NCBI GenBank assembly: GCA_949316235.1
Contig: OX438748.1
Span: 23,624,575 to 23,688,574 of the forward strand
DNA from: Oegoconia quadripuncta
Taxonomy: Eukaryota; Arthropoda; Insecta; Lepidoptera; Autostichidae
Direction of reading: 5' to 3'
DNA length: 64,000 nt
The position numbers and the translations under genes are program-made. A model generated the notes under the pieces. The model made no database searches, was not told the origin of the DNA, and worked only from the letters and a program-made list of their open reading frames with translations. Positions within the stretch are counted from its first letter, which is position 1, and every line of letters begins with the position of its first letter. Shown here in pieces: positions 30,880 through 40,999 of the stretch.

Positions 30880-31362
30880 CAAGGGCGGATCCAGGTTTTT
30901 TTTCTGGGAGGGGCACAAGAGGCGGACGGGCAAAAAAATCAACAATAACTGTTAGAAATAAACTTGGAGTAGAATATTTTTAATTTCTACATGTTCAGGT
31001 ATGTATATATAGGAAGGTTTATGAAAATGTCAAAACAATAGAAAAATTAAATATTTAATAAAGACAGTATTCTTTTATGTTTCCTGCTAATGATGTCCAG
31101 CACTTCATTAGCGTCCATTTCTGCCGCAACGTCTTGATGGATATGCATTAAAGTCAATCCATTCAAACGCCAAAAATTTGAATTTCAAAAAAATCCATCC
31201 AGAAATAGACAAGAGTTTCACTTACGTTCTTTCTGTTATTTTAACAACTCTGATAATTTGATTTGCTTCTACGTATGTACTGTGATGGAATCTCCACAGT
31301 ACACAAAAATACCGTCTGGGGGGGGCACGTGCCGCCGTGCCCCTCCCTTAAATCCGCCCATG
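30880..31362 (-). mobile_element. hAT-type non-autonomous element with 8-bp target duplication
   Basis: The ends are CAAGGGCGGATCC and the inverse of CATGGGCGGATTT, typical of one insect hAT lineage. The 8-bp direct repeat TGCATATA lies on both sides (30872-30879 and 31363-31370), the hallmark of hAT insertion. GC-rich ends (GGAGGGGCAC and inverse) flank an AT-rich interior. The interior keeps a minus-strand scrap of transposase. Confidence 0.9.
31047..31175 (-). pseudogene. C-terminal scrap of a hAT transposase
   Basis: On the minus strand 43 codons read FWRLNGLTLMHIHQD and then EVLDIISRKHKRILSLL before TAA. An RLNGLxLxxIH block followed by a basic tail is the end of the hAT dimerisation region in ZMYM-like hAT transposases. 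The rest of the gene is deleted, so the element needs help in trans. Confidence 0.6.
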
Positions 31363-31370
31363 TGCATATA

Positions 31371-32077
31371 GATAAAATTAAACATTATTTAATATACTGA
31401 ATATTTATACACGTCATTTATAAAATTATGACGAAGGAAAGAATAACATAAATATATGAAAGAGTAATACAGTAATATGGGGAAGCAGTATGACAATAAC
31501 ATCATTGGTTTGTCGCCACGTCAACGCAATATCGTGTCTCAAAAGTGCCAAAGGCGTAATTCAGGAATGTTCATTATACCCTATAATAAAATCTGATCAC
31601 ATCGACCATCTGATCTTAAATAAACCTGGAAACTGCAAGAATAATAGGCAATCAATGAACCACTTGCATCACTGCAATTCCTTAAGTCGCATAAATCGCA
31701 GTCCCTTCAAGCAATTCACATATTGACGAATTAGCGACGCCATTTATAATTTGGGCCGTAGCATGACTATCATGGTGGCTGTGACGTTGACAGTAATGGC
31801 AGAGGGCGGGCGGGTGGCAGGCGTGCCAGCCGCCTCTCACTGGCAGAGGGTGTGGGCCCTAATCCACCACGCGAGCCCAGTGCGGATTGCTGTTGTGTCA
31901 GACTAGTGACCACCCGACAGTCAGTGTTTTTAAGGCTAGCAACTAGACTTATCGAGTGATTTCAATTGAAAACAAATGAGACCCACTATTTAATATGCCC
32001 TCCGACGCACGGAAACACTCGTATTATAATGCCATTAGTTATCACCCATACAAAGTCTTTTTTCTTTTTTTTTTAAG
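31371..32077. other. Unassigned region with one dispersed repeat
   Basis: The part at about 31810-31930 (CCGCCTCTCACTGG, GCCCAGTGCGGATTG, GACAGTCAGTG) has a relative at 43740-43885 and a short one near 46260. These words occur in lepidopteran LINE debris. No gene is supported. Confidence 0.35.
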
Positions 32078-32306
32078 CACACAACGCCATCTAGGTCCAC
32101 AGTAAGCATCTAGGCTTGTGTTATGGATACCAGATGGTTGATAATTACGCAAATACATTTTTTTTTGTAAATAAATACATGTATAAATGAAAAACATCCA
32201 TAACTCGGAAACACATATCTGTATTCATCATACAAACATATGCCCCTAGCGGGATTCGAACCTGCGACCATTTGGTTTCTAACCACTACACCAAACAGGT
32301 CGTCAA
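32078..32306 (-). mobile_element. tRNA-derived SINE family 2
   Basis: The inverse of the family from its 3' part (CATCTAGGTCCACAGTAAGC) to the head, with B box GGATTCGAACC and A box CCACTACACCA read in reverse. It is nearly full length. Confidence 0.85.
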
Positions 32307-32339
32307 CTGATCTGATGACTGCGCCACGAGTGAATAATA

Positions 32340-32765
32340 TTAGGTCTTTACCTATGAAATTGGAGTGTTTTAACTTCGTCAATCATATGTACCAATTCCT
32401 GCGATTTTCGAAGCTATATCCAAATTTGTTATTTATTTGGAAAATGGAATATTATTTCAAGGTTTTACATGAAATATTTTTTAATTTCTGGGCTAAATCA
32501 CATAATAATTAAAAATTCAACAGAGCTCTTTTCATGTGCTTCCCAATAATCATTTCTTAGATTCGCTGAAACTTTTGTAAAGCGGTTACTTTTAAAAATT
32601 AACGCTGCCTATACTTAACTTAATGTTATCCGATAATACACATAAAGTTTAGCTAAATTTGGATTTGCCGTTCCAAAAAAAAAAAAAAAAAAAATGTTTG
32701 TATGGAGAAAACAGTCTTAATGAAATTCTTCATACAAAACGCCAATTTCATAGGTAAGGACCTAA
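32340..32765 (-). mobile_element. TTRGGTC-family MITE, copy 4
   Basis: A complete 426-bp copy with TA on both sides, in the same orientation as copy 1. It contains a run of A near 32677 where other copies have shorter runs. Confidence 0.9.
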
Positions 32766-33205
32766 TACAATAAATTCTACTACACGAATGCCAAAATGAA
32801 AATAGACCCGATTGAGACTCCGACCCGTCTGCTCGCTCACCCGCTCCGGGATCAGGGGCGAAAAATTGACGCTCAGCACAAGACGAAACTGTGAGGTTCA
32901 CGAATCGAGATGAACCTTTGAATTTATAATCGGATCGTTCTTTATCTGGGTTTAAGGTTCTGGAAGACTTGTTGAAGTTGTTTCAGAAAAGGTATATTTT
33001 ATATATACGTCCTTCCATTTTATAAATTACAGGGCTTCTTCGGAACGTTTGAGATCGATTGAAACGTTCTTTCAAAATTAACTTTATGCCTATCAAGTGT
33101 GGTTTGTATTACGTACCTACGCTTACAACTTTTTACCCAAGTGCCCAAAGAAGAGGGTAATGCGTTTATTAATAAAATTATGATTGCCCTACTACTTTTA
33201 TAGGT
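32766..33205. other. Unassigned region
   Basis: No gene. The piece at 33128-33190 (CCCAAGTGCCCAAAGAAGAG) is a copy of the dispersed repeat seen at 21115. Confidence 0.35.
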
Positions 33206-33421
33206 TAACTAGCTTTCCGCCCGCGACTTCGTCCGCGTGGAAGATTTCATCAATATAGGTTCAACAAAAAAAATATCATGTTTGTTGCTCAATCACGGCG
33301 AAACGGATCAACTGATTTGGATGAAATTTGGTACATAGGTAGAAGAAGTTCCCGAGGGATATACAAAATTTCCGCGATAAAGTTATTCCACGCAGGCGAA
33401 GCCGCGGGCGGTAAGCTAGTT
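33206..33421. mobile_element. Short TIR element with CCGCCCGCG ends
   Basis: The ends AACTAGCTTTCCGCCCGCG and the inverse of AACTAGCTTACCGCCCGCG match at 18 of 19 positions. Inside are GCGAAACGGATCAACTGATT and ATAAAGTTATTCCACGCAGG. This is a very common lepidopteran short repeat. Partial copies are at 51035-51225, 55308-55400, 56003-56037 and 56519-56555. Confidence 0.7.
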
Positions 33422-33673
33422 ATTAAATAAATCTACAGTAAAAGTTACTAAAATTACAGCCATTATGACGCTAATATCATCACTTGTCCGTAGTCACCTA
33501 AATAGCAGTGGTGAGGGGTGAAATTATGGCAACTGTACGTCGGTCGAAATGCTATCACTTGTCTTTTTTCAATCGCTTCAATTAGAAAGAGAAAAATATA
33601 TAGGCCGGCAGGCGCCAACCTACTGTTGTTGCTTTCATACGAAACGTGTAAGTGAAAGTCATGGATAATAATA
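33422..33673. other. Unassigned segment
   Basis: I see nothing recognisable apart from weak open frames on the minus strand. Confidence 0.3.
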
Positions 33674-34265
33674 AATAAATATCTTTGCACATACACACAG
33701 CGCCATTTAGTTCCACACTAAGCAACTAGGCTTGTATTATGGATACCAGCTGGTTGATAAACTAAACAAATACATTTTTTTTTGTAAATAAATACATAAT
33801 AAAAATGACAAAAAAATTTATCCATAACTCGGGAACACATGTCTGTATTCATCATACAAACATATAGAAAGAAAGAAGAAACAAAGAAAAAGTATTTATT
33901 GCCAACAAATTTCGTAGGTGTAAAATTTTTAATAATTAGATGTATTTGTGGCAAACGGATTGGGCGTCAGCATTTGCTGCCAATATGTCGTATGGCAATT
34001 GACAGCGCTGGTTTTCAGCGCAACCCTCTCTCACTTAGGTTTTCAAAATAAATCAGCAGTCAGGCGCGTTCCCACATACACTTATGTGTGTGAGAAAAAA
34101 AACAGGAAAAAAAGAAAAAAAAACTGCTGTTACCTACTTGCGAGTGTGATAACAAAAACAAGATCTTAAGAATAAAAAAAATATCCCCAGCGGGATTCGA
34201 ACCCACGACCTTTTGGTATGACAGCAGAGCAGAAAGAGAGAGCACCACTACACCAAACAGGTCGT
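33674..34265 (-). mobile_element. tRNA-derived SINE family 2, split by about 317 bp
   Basis: The 3' part is at 33674-33866 and the tRNA-like head at 34184-34265 (GCGGGATTCGAACCC, CACTACACCAAACAGGTCG). The sequence between them starts after ACAAACATA and contains an ACAGCGCTGGTTTTCAG word found elsewhere as LINE debris. The SINE was interrupted by a later insertion. Confidence 0.65.
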
Positions 34266-34299
34266 GAAATGGATCCGTAAGACATAAAGTAAAAGCACA

Positions 34300-34977
34300 A
34301 CTACTGTGGGGTAGGGCTGCAGATATTCAAACAATATTTGTTCTACAAAAAAGAGCAATCAGAGCAATATATAATTTACGCTGCCGTGATTCTCTAAGAG
34401 AACTGTTTAAAGAAATAAGTATTTTAACTGTTGCATCTCAATATATATATGACAGTATAATGTATGTACGCAAAAATATATGCCTATTTCGTAAACATTC
34501 TGATAATCATAATTTGAATACTAGAAACAAAAATAAAATTGAAATTCCACAATTTAGACTTAGCAAGGTTAGCACATCCTTTGTGGGACACAGCATACGC
34601 TTTTACAATAAAATACCAGAACATGTATTGAGTTTAACAGAGCAGAAATTTAAACGCCACATTAAAGAAACTCTGTGTAAGAAGGGTTATTACAGGATAG
34701 ATGATTATTTAGGCGATAAGGAGGTCTGGTGTTAGCTGGTCGTTATGTTAATTGCTATTGTTTTGTAATATGTAATATTAAAATGTAATATTATTGTAAA
34801 GATGGAAACAAATTGAAAAGATGTGTTGTTGCGGAGTTTCTTGTCGCTTCTTCTCCCTAACCATAACACCTTGCGAAGCGATGTAGTTTAAAAAAAAATA
34901 ATAACATGTTGACTTTCAATAAGTGATATTTTTGTATCCTACATTGAATAAAATATTTTTGATTTTGATTTTGATTC
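34300..34977 (+). pseudogene. LINE ORF2 C-terminus with intact 3' end, copy A
   Basis: An open frame from 34301 to a TAG at 34733-34735 gives about 144 residues. It contains VLQKRAIRAIYNLRCRDSL, NTRNKNKIEIPQFRLSK and SIRFYNKIPEHVLSLTEQKF, the C-terminal region of a CR1-superfamily polymerase. The untranslated tail ends in repeated GATTTT units. It is 5'-truncated, but the remaining frame has no stop. A decayed copy starting at the same base is at 60531-61151. Confidence 0.75.
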
Positions 34978-35154
34978 AATGGTTACCTCGAATTTTTCTA
35001 GGGAAAGTTTTTTTTTTGCGCGCAGGCATTTTATCAATAATATTTGGAAATACTTAAAAAATACTTTGAAATAAGGAATAGAGGATCGGTTGGAAGTGGG
35101 ATGATTTCTAAACGGTAAGCCGATGGAAATTCGCCACTGCTAATTAAAAAATCA
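34978..35154. other. Unassigned segment
   Basis: Short AT-rich spacer between LINE fragments with nothing recognisable. Confidence 0.3.
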
Positions 35155-35330
35155 AACAAACAAAATATTCTTTATTGCACAACAATAACAAAGTAATGCA
35201 AAAAATAGGATAGTACAATTTGGCGGCCTTATCACTAAAAGCGATCTCTTCCATACAAACTTTGGGTTAAGAAGCATTACGCACATGATATGTATAAAAA
35301 CGCGTATAAACCTTGAATAGGTTTCTGTGG
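35155..35330 (-). mobile_element. LINE 3' tail, GGCGGCCTTATCACTAAAAG type
   Basis: Starts with an AAACAAACAAAATATTC run and continues with GTACAATTTGGCGGCC and AAAGCGATCTCTTCC, in the same orientation as the nested copy at 488-738. Confidence 0.7.
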
Positions 35331-35529
35331 TGCACTTTTGTATTGTGTTAAATTGTTTCATATATAATGAATAAATAGAAAAAAAAAAATGTAAGCTAAT
35401 TCGCAAATTTATTTACTTATTTATTCCAAGCTACAGTAACCGACAGTGAATCTGATTTGAGTACCTATACTGCATTTGAATACATATACATATACCTACG
35501 TGACATTATTCACTGATGCGCACAGTAAA

Positions 35530-35775
35530 ATATGCTTGACTGGTTGTTCTGTTTTGTGTTAGTGTCTCCTCGTGGGTAATAGCTGAAAATCAGTGTTTTG
35601 CTCTCTGAGCAATTATACACATTGAGCTATGACCCATTTGTACGGCTGTAGCACACACATACTCTAGTGTATCCTGATGTTACTTTTATGGATTGTTATA
35701 AAATTTGCTTTGGAACTTATGGTATCTGTGTGACTGGAGATACAAATAAACGATTTATTTATCTATCTATCTATG
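35530..35775 (+). mobile_element. LINE 3' tail with (TATC)n end
   Basis: From TGAAAATCAGTGTTTTGC through TACGGCTGTAGCACACACAT, CACTAGAG-like words and GGAGATACAAATAAACG to TATCTATCTATCTATG. An inverse copy is at about 57788-57985, and a short one is nested in a SINE at 53034. The tetranucleotide tail replaces poly(A). Confidence 0.65.
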
Positions 35776-35845
35776 TAGGTAGCGTGCGCGATAAACTAAT
35801 TTTAATAAAATAAATAAATTACCCATATAAATACATACGTTAATT

Positions 35846-35980
35846 GAATACATACATAATATATATAAAAAATAATGCATCTAATATATATTAGATTAAT
35901 TAATTATAATTAATTAATTAGTACAAATTTGAATATATTGAATACATACATAATATATATAAAAAATAATGCATCTAATA
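35846..35980. repeat. AT-rich direct repeat, about 93-bp period, forming a palindrome with the right flank
   Basis: The words CATACATAATATATATAAAA and AATAATGCATCTAATATA occur twice (from about 35846 and 35939). The second copy's last 33 bases pair perfectly with the 33 bases on the far side of the foldback element. Confidence 0.7.
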
Positions 35981-36841
35981 TACAGGGCGTCCCAAAGTTA
36001 TGGGACATGAAGGGGAAGTACCTTAAATATTGTAGATAGTGAATTTTGCTCAAAGAAGACTTTATGTTATTTTTAAAAGTTAGTAATTCTGCATTCATAG
36101 ATTTTCTAAAAATTACTTGCTTCGGCTGGGAATCGAACCGACTTAAATGTGAAAAAAAAAACACCCTACTTTTATGATGCCAATCGAAAGAATAGCTAAA
36201 AAATAATAACTCTGCCTAAGTAACATAGTATTTTAAAAGAAAGGAACAACATAAAATGATTGAGTCAAATTTCAAGAAAGTTATTTATTGCCGACGACGT
36301 TCGAAAAGTAGCGATATTATCATTCCAAAGATAGCATTGATTATTCGTAAATAAGTTGCAAACAGAATTGTGCCATATCACATCGAGTGTTCACCATAAA
36401 ATGATTAGAAAATCAACAGGCAGCGGGCTCATTAAAAGATTGGCGATTTGCGTAAGACAAGAGGGATCACATTTTGAGCATTTAATTAATTAATTTACAA
36501 AAAAATACCTACTTAATTGACTACGGCAGTTTCATGTATGTTTTTTATTTGATTAAAATGATTAATTTCACGTTGTTCCTTTCTTTTAAAATACTATGTT
36601 ACTTAGGCAGAGTTATTATTTTTTAGCTATTCTTTCGATTGGCATCATAAAAGTAGGGTGTTTTTTTTTTCACATTTGAGTCGGTTCGATTCCCAGCCGA
36701 AGCAAATAATTTTTAGAAAATCTATGAATGCAGAATTACTAACTTTTAAAAATAACATAAAGTCTTCTTTGAGCAAAATTCACTATCTACGATATTTAAG
36801 GTACTTCCCCTTCATGTCCCATAACTTTGGGACGCCCTGTA
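35981..36841 (-). mobile_element. Long foldback element, copy 2
   Basis: Arms 35981-36250 and 36572-36841 (270 bp each) enclose a 321-bp loop, with TACAGGGCGTCCC ends and TA on both sides. Arm-specific bases and the loop show that it lies in the opposite orientation to copy 1. The loop is longer than in copy 1 and keeps a C-terminal scrap of transposase. Confidence 0.88.
36341..36493 (+). pseudogene. C-terminal scrap of a Tc1/mariner-type transposase
   Basis: A 50-codon open frame in the loop ends in TAA and reads TELCHITSSVHHKMIRKS and RLAICVRQEGSHFEHLIN. An 'I...C..IT...(L/M)(I/L)R(K/N)...R(L)..C(I/V)...G(G/S)HFEHL' ending is the common C-terminus of arthropod transposases of the IS630-Tc1-mariner group. 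This ties the foldback family to that group. The catalytic part is missing. Confidence 0.55.
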
Positions 36842-36904
36842 TATTAGATGCATTATTTTTTATATATATTATGTGCATATATAGATGCATTATTTTTTAT
36901 ATAT

Positions 36905-37595
36905 ACTAATTAAATGGAATAGTACGTAACTAAGCACACAGTAATTAATGCCAGTATGGAACGAAACTCGGTAAATGTAACGAAAATCATGAGACGGCAA
37001 GTGAAAGAGGATAGATAGAGGAGCTAGAGGGCCAGATACAACTCCTTCTTTCGCTGTCTGCTTCTTTTTCTTTCTCCGCTTACTTCTTCACCACGCAACG
37101 GATTTTGATACGGTTTTCACAATGACTTAGAGAATTTCTTTCTTACAACATAATTACATAGAGAATTTTGTACGTATTTACAAAAACAAAATAATAGACA
37201 TTCACAAATAAAAAGAAAATAATATACACGTTAAACAATAAAAAAATTGTCCCCGGTCTCTCGATCGGAAGGGTGCCTAAGAGGCTAAGTGCGTTTGTTC
37301 TTTGAACAGCGAGACCTCTGAGCGAAATAGAAGGCAGACTTCCGAGTATTTGAAGCTAAAATCAGACGCTCAGATATCTCTATCTTTACGACAACTTTAT
37401 CAAGGACATCATTGAAGGATAAATGAATAGGAAGAGAGGAAGGTCTAGAAGAACATACATAGTACAAGTTGCAATATGGCAACCAGAAGCGCAATGATGG
37501 AAACCCAATGTCTCGTGCTATACGTATAATACTAAAGTTGAAGACAAAAAAAAAGTAAATTTATTAGTCTTTATTTTTTCAAAAAACGGTGGATT
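36905..37595. other. Unassigned region
   Basis: No gene is established. A 69-codon minus-strand frame (37285-37494) contains RLILASNTRKSAFYFAQRS, but I cannot match it to a family. The sequence near 37010-37130 (GGCCAGATACAACTCC, CACGCAACGGATTTTGATAC) resembles lepidopteran dispersed repeat DNA. Confidence 0.3.
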
Positions 37596-37655
37596 AGTAT
37601 GTGACGACGCACCTCCGCCTTATGTAACTAGTATATAAGCAATTGCACCGCTTTA
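37596..37655 (+). repeat. 60-bp repeat with TATA-like box, copy 1
   Basis: AGTATGTGACG...CTCCGCCTTATGTAACTAG, then TATATAAGCAATTGCACCGC. A second copy is at 39982-40040. The TATATAAG followed about 20-25 bp later by a repeat edge looks like a promoter or an LTR fragment. Confidence 0.5.
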
Positions 37656-37945
37656 TTGCCCTTGATTACACGTATAATAATAATCTTTATTGTTTCACAC
37701 ACAAGGTAAATAGTAAGAAAATTTCTAAATAACAGCATTATTACAAAATTCAGGCCCAAATATACTATTTCACTTGTGAGAGACTGACATCCGAATTAGA
37801 TTGACAGGCTCTCCCCCTAGGTGTCGCAGGCAGCAACAATGTTATTATATCGATATATTACAATATACCAAATATAATTAAAAAGTGGAAACAGTATAAC
37901 ATAGTTCAGAAAAGAATAGACGAGAACAAAAAAATGTAACACAAG

Positions 37946-38004
<59 letters not shown>

Positions 38005-38026
38005 TGTGTGTGTGCGTGCGTGTGCC
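37946..38026. repeat. (TG)n microsatellite
   Basis: About 80 bases of TG dinucleotide with minor GA and GC interruptions at the right end. Confidence 0.95.
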
Positions 38027-38512
38027 CTCCTGGTTCCCACATTGCAAAGTAAAGGAAAAAGTAAATGCCGTGTGGTATCAGGAAGTCAAAGAGAACGCGG
38101 AATGCGAGTGGGTAGGTAAGTGTATTTCAAAATTTTGCTCTATATCCTCTAAAAGTAGGCAACAATGTTGTAAATTTAGTACGAAATCGAGTTTCGACCG
38201 CACGGTCCGTACCTATGCGAAATGTGCATCAAATTGAGTGCAGCTTGCGACTTGATTGCACAAACGTGCGCTCAGCTCGTGTACCTACAGGATGGAATAA
38301 AATTTATGTAGCTTTAGAAATGTATCTAAGTCATGACCAAGTGTAATTTGGTATAATATTAACAAATTTTGTTTAAACGCATCTCATGACACGACATAAT
38401 TAAAACACGTACGTATTTTATTTAATATTAAATAGGTAGTTATTTTATTATATTTGATATTTGCATGCTGCTAAAAGTTGCTGAATAGGCGATAGAACCA
38501 GTACTGAAGTAC
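38027..38512. other. Unassigned region
   Basis: The first 80 bases (AAAGTAAATGCCGTGTGG, GAACGCGGAATGCGAG) are an inverse relative of 4560-4640. Nothing else is recognisable. Confidence 0.3.
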
Positions 38513-38690
38513 CCTATTCAAACTTCAAACTTCAAACTTCAAGCATTTATTTCAACGTAAGATACATGATATCATTTGTTGAATGTCAATTTAAACCTAC
38601 TGGAAATAAAAAAAGTTTATTGCATTTATCTGTCAGTCGGTATGTCCAAGCTACTACCGCTTCGGAAGGGGAATTCATCTGTGGGAATTC
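38513..38690 (-). mobile_element. LINE 3' tail (TTGAAATAAATGCTTGAAG type)
   Basis: The inverse of the copy at 8864: CAAACTTCAAACTTCAAGC, ACATGATATCATTTGTTGAA, TCTGTCAGTCGGTATGTCC. Truncated at its inner end. Confidence 0.7.
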
Positions 38691-38784
38691 AATAGCTGAG
38701 TTCTGTATTCAATAGCAATCATTTGTGTTTGTATTTGAAGTATTATTATTATAGTCTTTTGATTTTAAGTTTATTATTGATATT

Positions 38785-39030
38785 GACGACCGATTGGTGT
38801 AGTGGATAGTGACCCTATCAGCGAAACCAACGGTTGCGGGTTCGAATTCCGCGACGGGTAAATGTTTGTGTGATGAATATGAACATTTACTCCCGAGTCT
38901 TGGATGTTTATATAAATATTTATGTATGTTTATCCGTTATCTAGTATCCATAGCACAAGCTTTGCTTAGTTTGGGACTAGATGATTGGTGTAAGTGTCCG
39001 AAATATTTATTTATTTATTTATTTATTTAT
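38785..39030 (+). mobile_element. tRNA-derived SINE family 1, full length
   Basis: Head GACGACCGATTGGTGTAGTG, B box GGTTCGAATTCC, then TTTGTGTGATGAATATG, TATCCGTTATCTAGTATCC, TTAGTTTGGGACTAGATG and an ending GTCCGAAATATTTATTTATT. A good reference copy for the family. Confidence 0.88.
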
Positions 39031-39282
39031 TATTGTCACTTTTTTCTCGTATGTATGTCTATCTTATCGAACCTGTTTTCCTTCACATTTGCAGGGTCTT
39101 ACTGGAAGTAATCTCTTCTTAGAGATAAGCCAGTGCCTTTTGTACATCCTGTATCTAGTATGTATTTGACTTTTATCTGTACTCGTTTGCAATAAATAAA
39201 TAAAAAAATAAATGACACAAACAATCAGTAGATACAATATAAATATTTCGGATTATTTACCATAATAATGAGTAATGATAAT

Positions 39283-39370
39283 GTATCCGTTATCTAGTAT
39301 CCATAGTACAAGCTTTACTTAGTTTGGGACTAGATGATTTATTTAAGGGTCCGAAATATTTATTATTGTT
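39283..39370 (+). mobile_element. SINE family 1, 3' part only
   Basis: TATCCGTTATCTAGTATCCA through GTTTGGGACTAGATG to GGTCCGAAATATTTATT. The tRNA head is absent. Confidence 0.75.
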
Positions 39371-39981
39371 ATTATTTATTATATAATATCCGTTGTATAA
39401 TGTTGCAGCCAGAATTTCAAATTAAATCAAATCAAAAATGTTTTATTTCGTAAGTTATAACAATAACATTTGAAATCGTCATGACATACAGTTATCGCTT
39501 ATTCACTAGGCAGTCTCCCTAGGCACCTTAAATCCCAGTTGTATCGTACTGCAAACAAAGTTAACTCTAGTTAACTGCTTCTTAAGCAGTATTATGCAAC
39601 TTATTTTCTAGAACATAAGTTAGTAACTATGAGTAGGTATATCGTTTAAAATATACAGGATGTTACTTATGGTATCATTTTGGGGAGAACCATAACCAAT
39701 TACATGGGTACCATGCTGGATAGAACTGACTTTTCACTCGCAGTTTGTTTTCATATAGGCACCAGAACTGCACAGCTGCCAGTGCTCTGACGTAAGTGAA
39801 GCTAAAATAAACAGTAAAATTCAGCAATTTTGACAATGTCAAAGAAGAGGTACAGATAGTATACAGTCGAGACACATGCAAAAAATAACATTGTGTTTGC
39901 CATCTAATTGTCGGTGTCGCAAGGTGGAGTCAAACTCCAACTCAGCATGGGTTGTAGCCGTTCACTACAACGCTTGGTTTT
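39371..39981. other. Dispersed repeat material, no gene
   Basis: 39433-39480 (AAAATGTTTTATTTCGTAAG) looks like the inverse tail of a LINE. 39831-39935 (CAGTCGAGACACATGCAAAA, CATCTAATTGTCGGTGTCGC) is the inverse of 48885-48970. No coding frame is convincing. Confidence 0.35.
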
Positions 39982-40040
39982 AGTATGTGACGCGACTCCG
40001 CCTTATGTAACTAGTATATAAGCAATTGCACCGCTGTATT
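39982..40040 (+). repeat. 60-bp repeat with TATA-like box, copy 2
   Basis: Matches 37596-37655 apart from a two-base difference in the GACG run and a few changes. It ends where a SINE begins. Confidence 0.5.
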
Positions 40041-40045
40041 AAATA

Positions 40046-40280
40046 AATAAAATAATAAATAAATATTTCGGACACTTACAACAATCTAGTCCCAAACTAA
40101 GCAAAGCTTGGGCTATGGATACTAGATAACGGATAAACATACATAAATATTTATATAAACATCCAAGACTCGGGAATAAATATTCGTATTCATCACACAA
40201 ACATTTACCCCTCGCGGGATTCGAACCCGCAACCGTTGGTTTCGCTGATAGGGTCACTATCACTACACCAATCCGTCGTC
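40046..40280 (-). mobile_element. tRNA-derived SINE family 1
   Basis: The inverse of the family from ATATTTCGGACACTTAC to the head CACTACACCAATCCGTCGTC, with B box GGATTCGAACC in reverse. Full length. Confidence 0.87.
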
Positions 40281-40551
40281 AATTCCCTTTATTATACGTA
40301 TTAGCACGAGACATCGTGTTTCTATTATTGCGCACCTGGTGTTGGCACATTGTACTGTACTGAAATAGTGCACAGAGCAAAAAAAATTGAGCCACTGTAG
40401 TTTGAAAAATGAAAAATGTTTATTTCGTTCACCTAATGTGATTGGAGCGCTCCTTTTAATTATGACAATACCTAATGGTCGGAGCCCAGCTCTTCCATTA
40501 CTAGAGATTTTCAAAGATTTAGATACAAAATAGTATCGATGGTACAAAATA

Positions 40552-40622
40552 TTAGTGGCTCAGCGGTTAAGACGCGGTCTCCCAATTTGGGAGGTCCGAG
40601 TTCGATTCCCCGGCAGGCCATG
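40552..40622 (+). mobile_element. tRNA-like SINE head, family 4
   Basis: GTGGCTCAGCGGTTAAGACG, TCTCCCAATTTGGGAGG and GAGTTCGATTCCCCGGCAGG. It is followed by AT-rich DNA and a 45-bp inverse scrap of SINE family 3 at about 40700. Confidence 0.6.
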
Positions 40623-40850
40623 TACCAATGAGTTTTTAAATTAATTTAAATTCTCCTTAAACAGTTTTCTTCTTCTTCCTCTTCTAAATTTTTATTTTAT
40701 TTATGCACGACGGATTAGTACTGTACCTCAATCACACCTCAATTACAAACCATTTTTTATTCAGATTGTAAATTTAAATTCTAGCTGTGTATTTTCCTTT
40801 CCTATGTTTTTCACAACACCCTGTACAAGAAGTGCTAACCAACGGATGAG

Positions 40851-40999
40851 GTGTTACCCATTAACCACTTCTGCCGTAAAGCCGCACGGAAGTTACGTAC
40901 CAAGTTCTGCAGTAAAAACAACTCCAAAGTTGCGGACACTTTGTCTTGTCGGTCGTGTAAGATAGCGGTGGATATAACGAACAACAACTTGGCCCTTGG
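40851..40999 (+). CDS. Unrecognised exon-like frame with a splice-donor-like end
   Basis: The frame opens after a TAA at 40836 and has protein-like content (HFCRKAARKLRTKFCSKN, then SCRSCKIAVDI), with four cysteines in about 50 codons. A TTG|GTAAGA donor-like site follows the last convincing codon. Beyond it the frame turns AT-rich and loses its character. A possible acceptor is GATGAG at 40850. I cannot name the protein. It could be a host exon or an old transposon exon, and no partner exon is found nearby. Confidence 0.22.
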
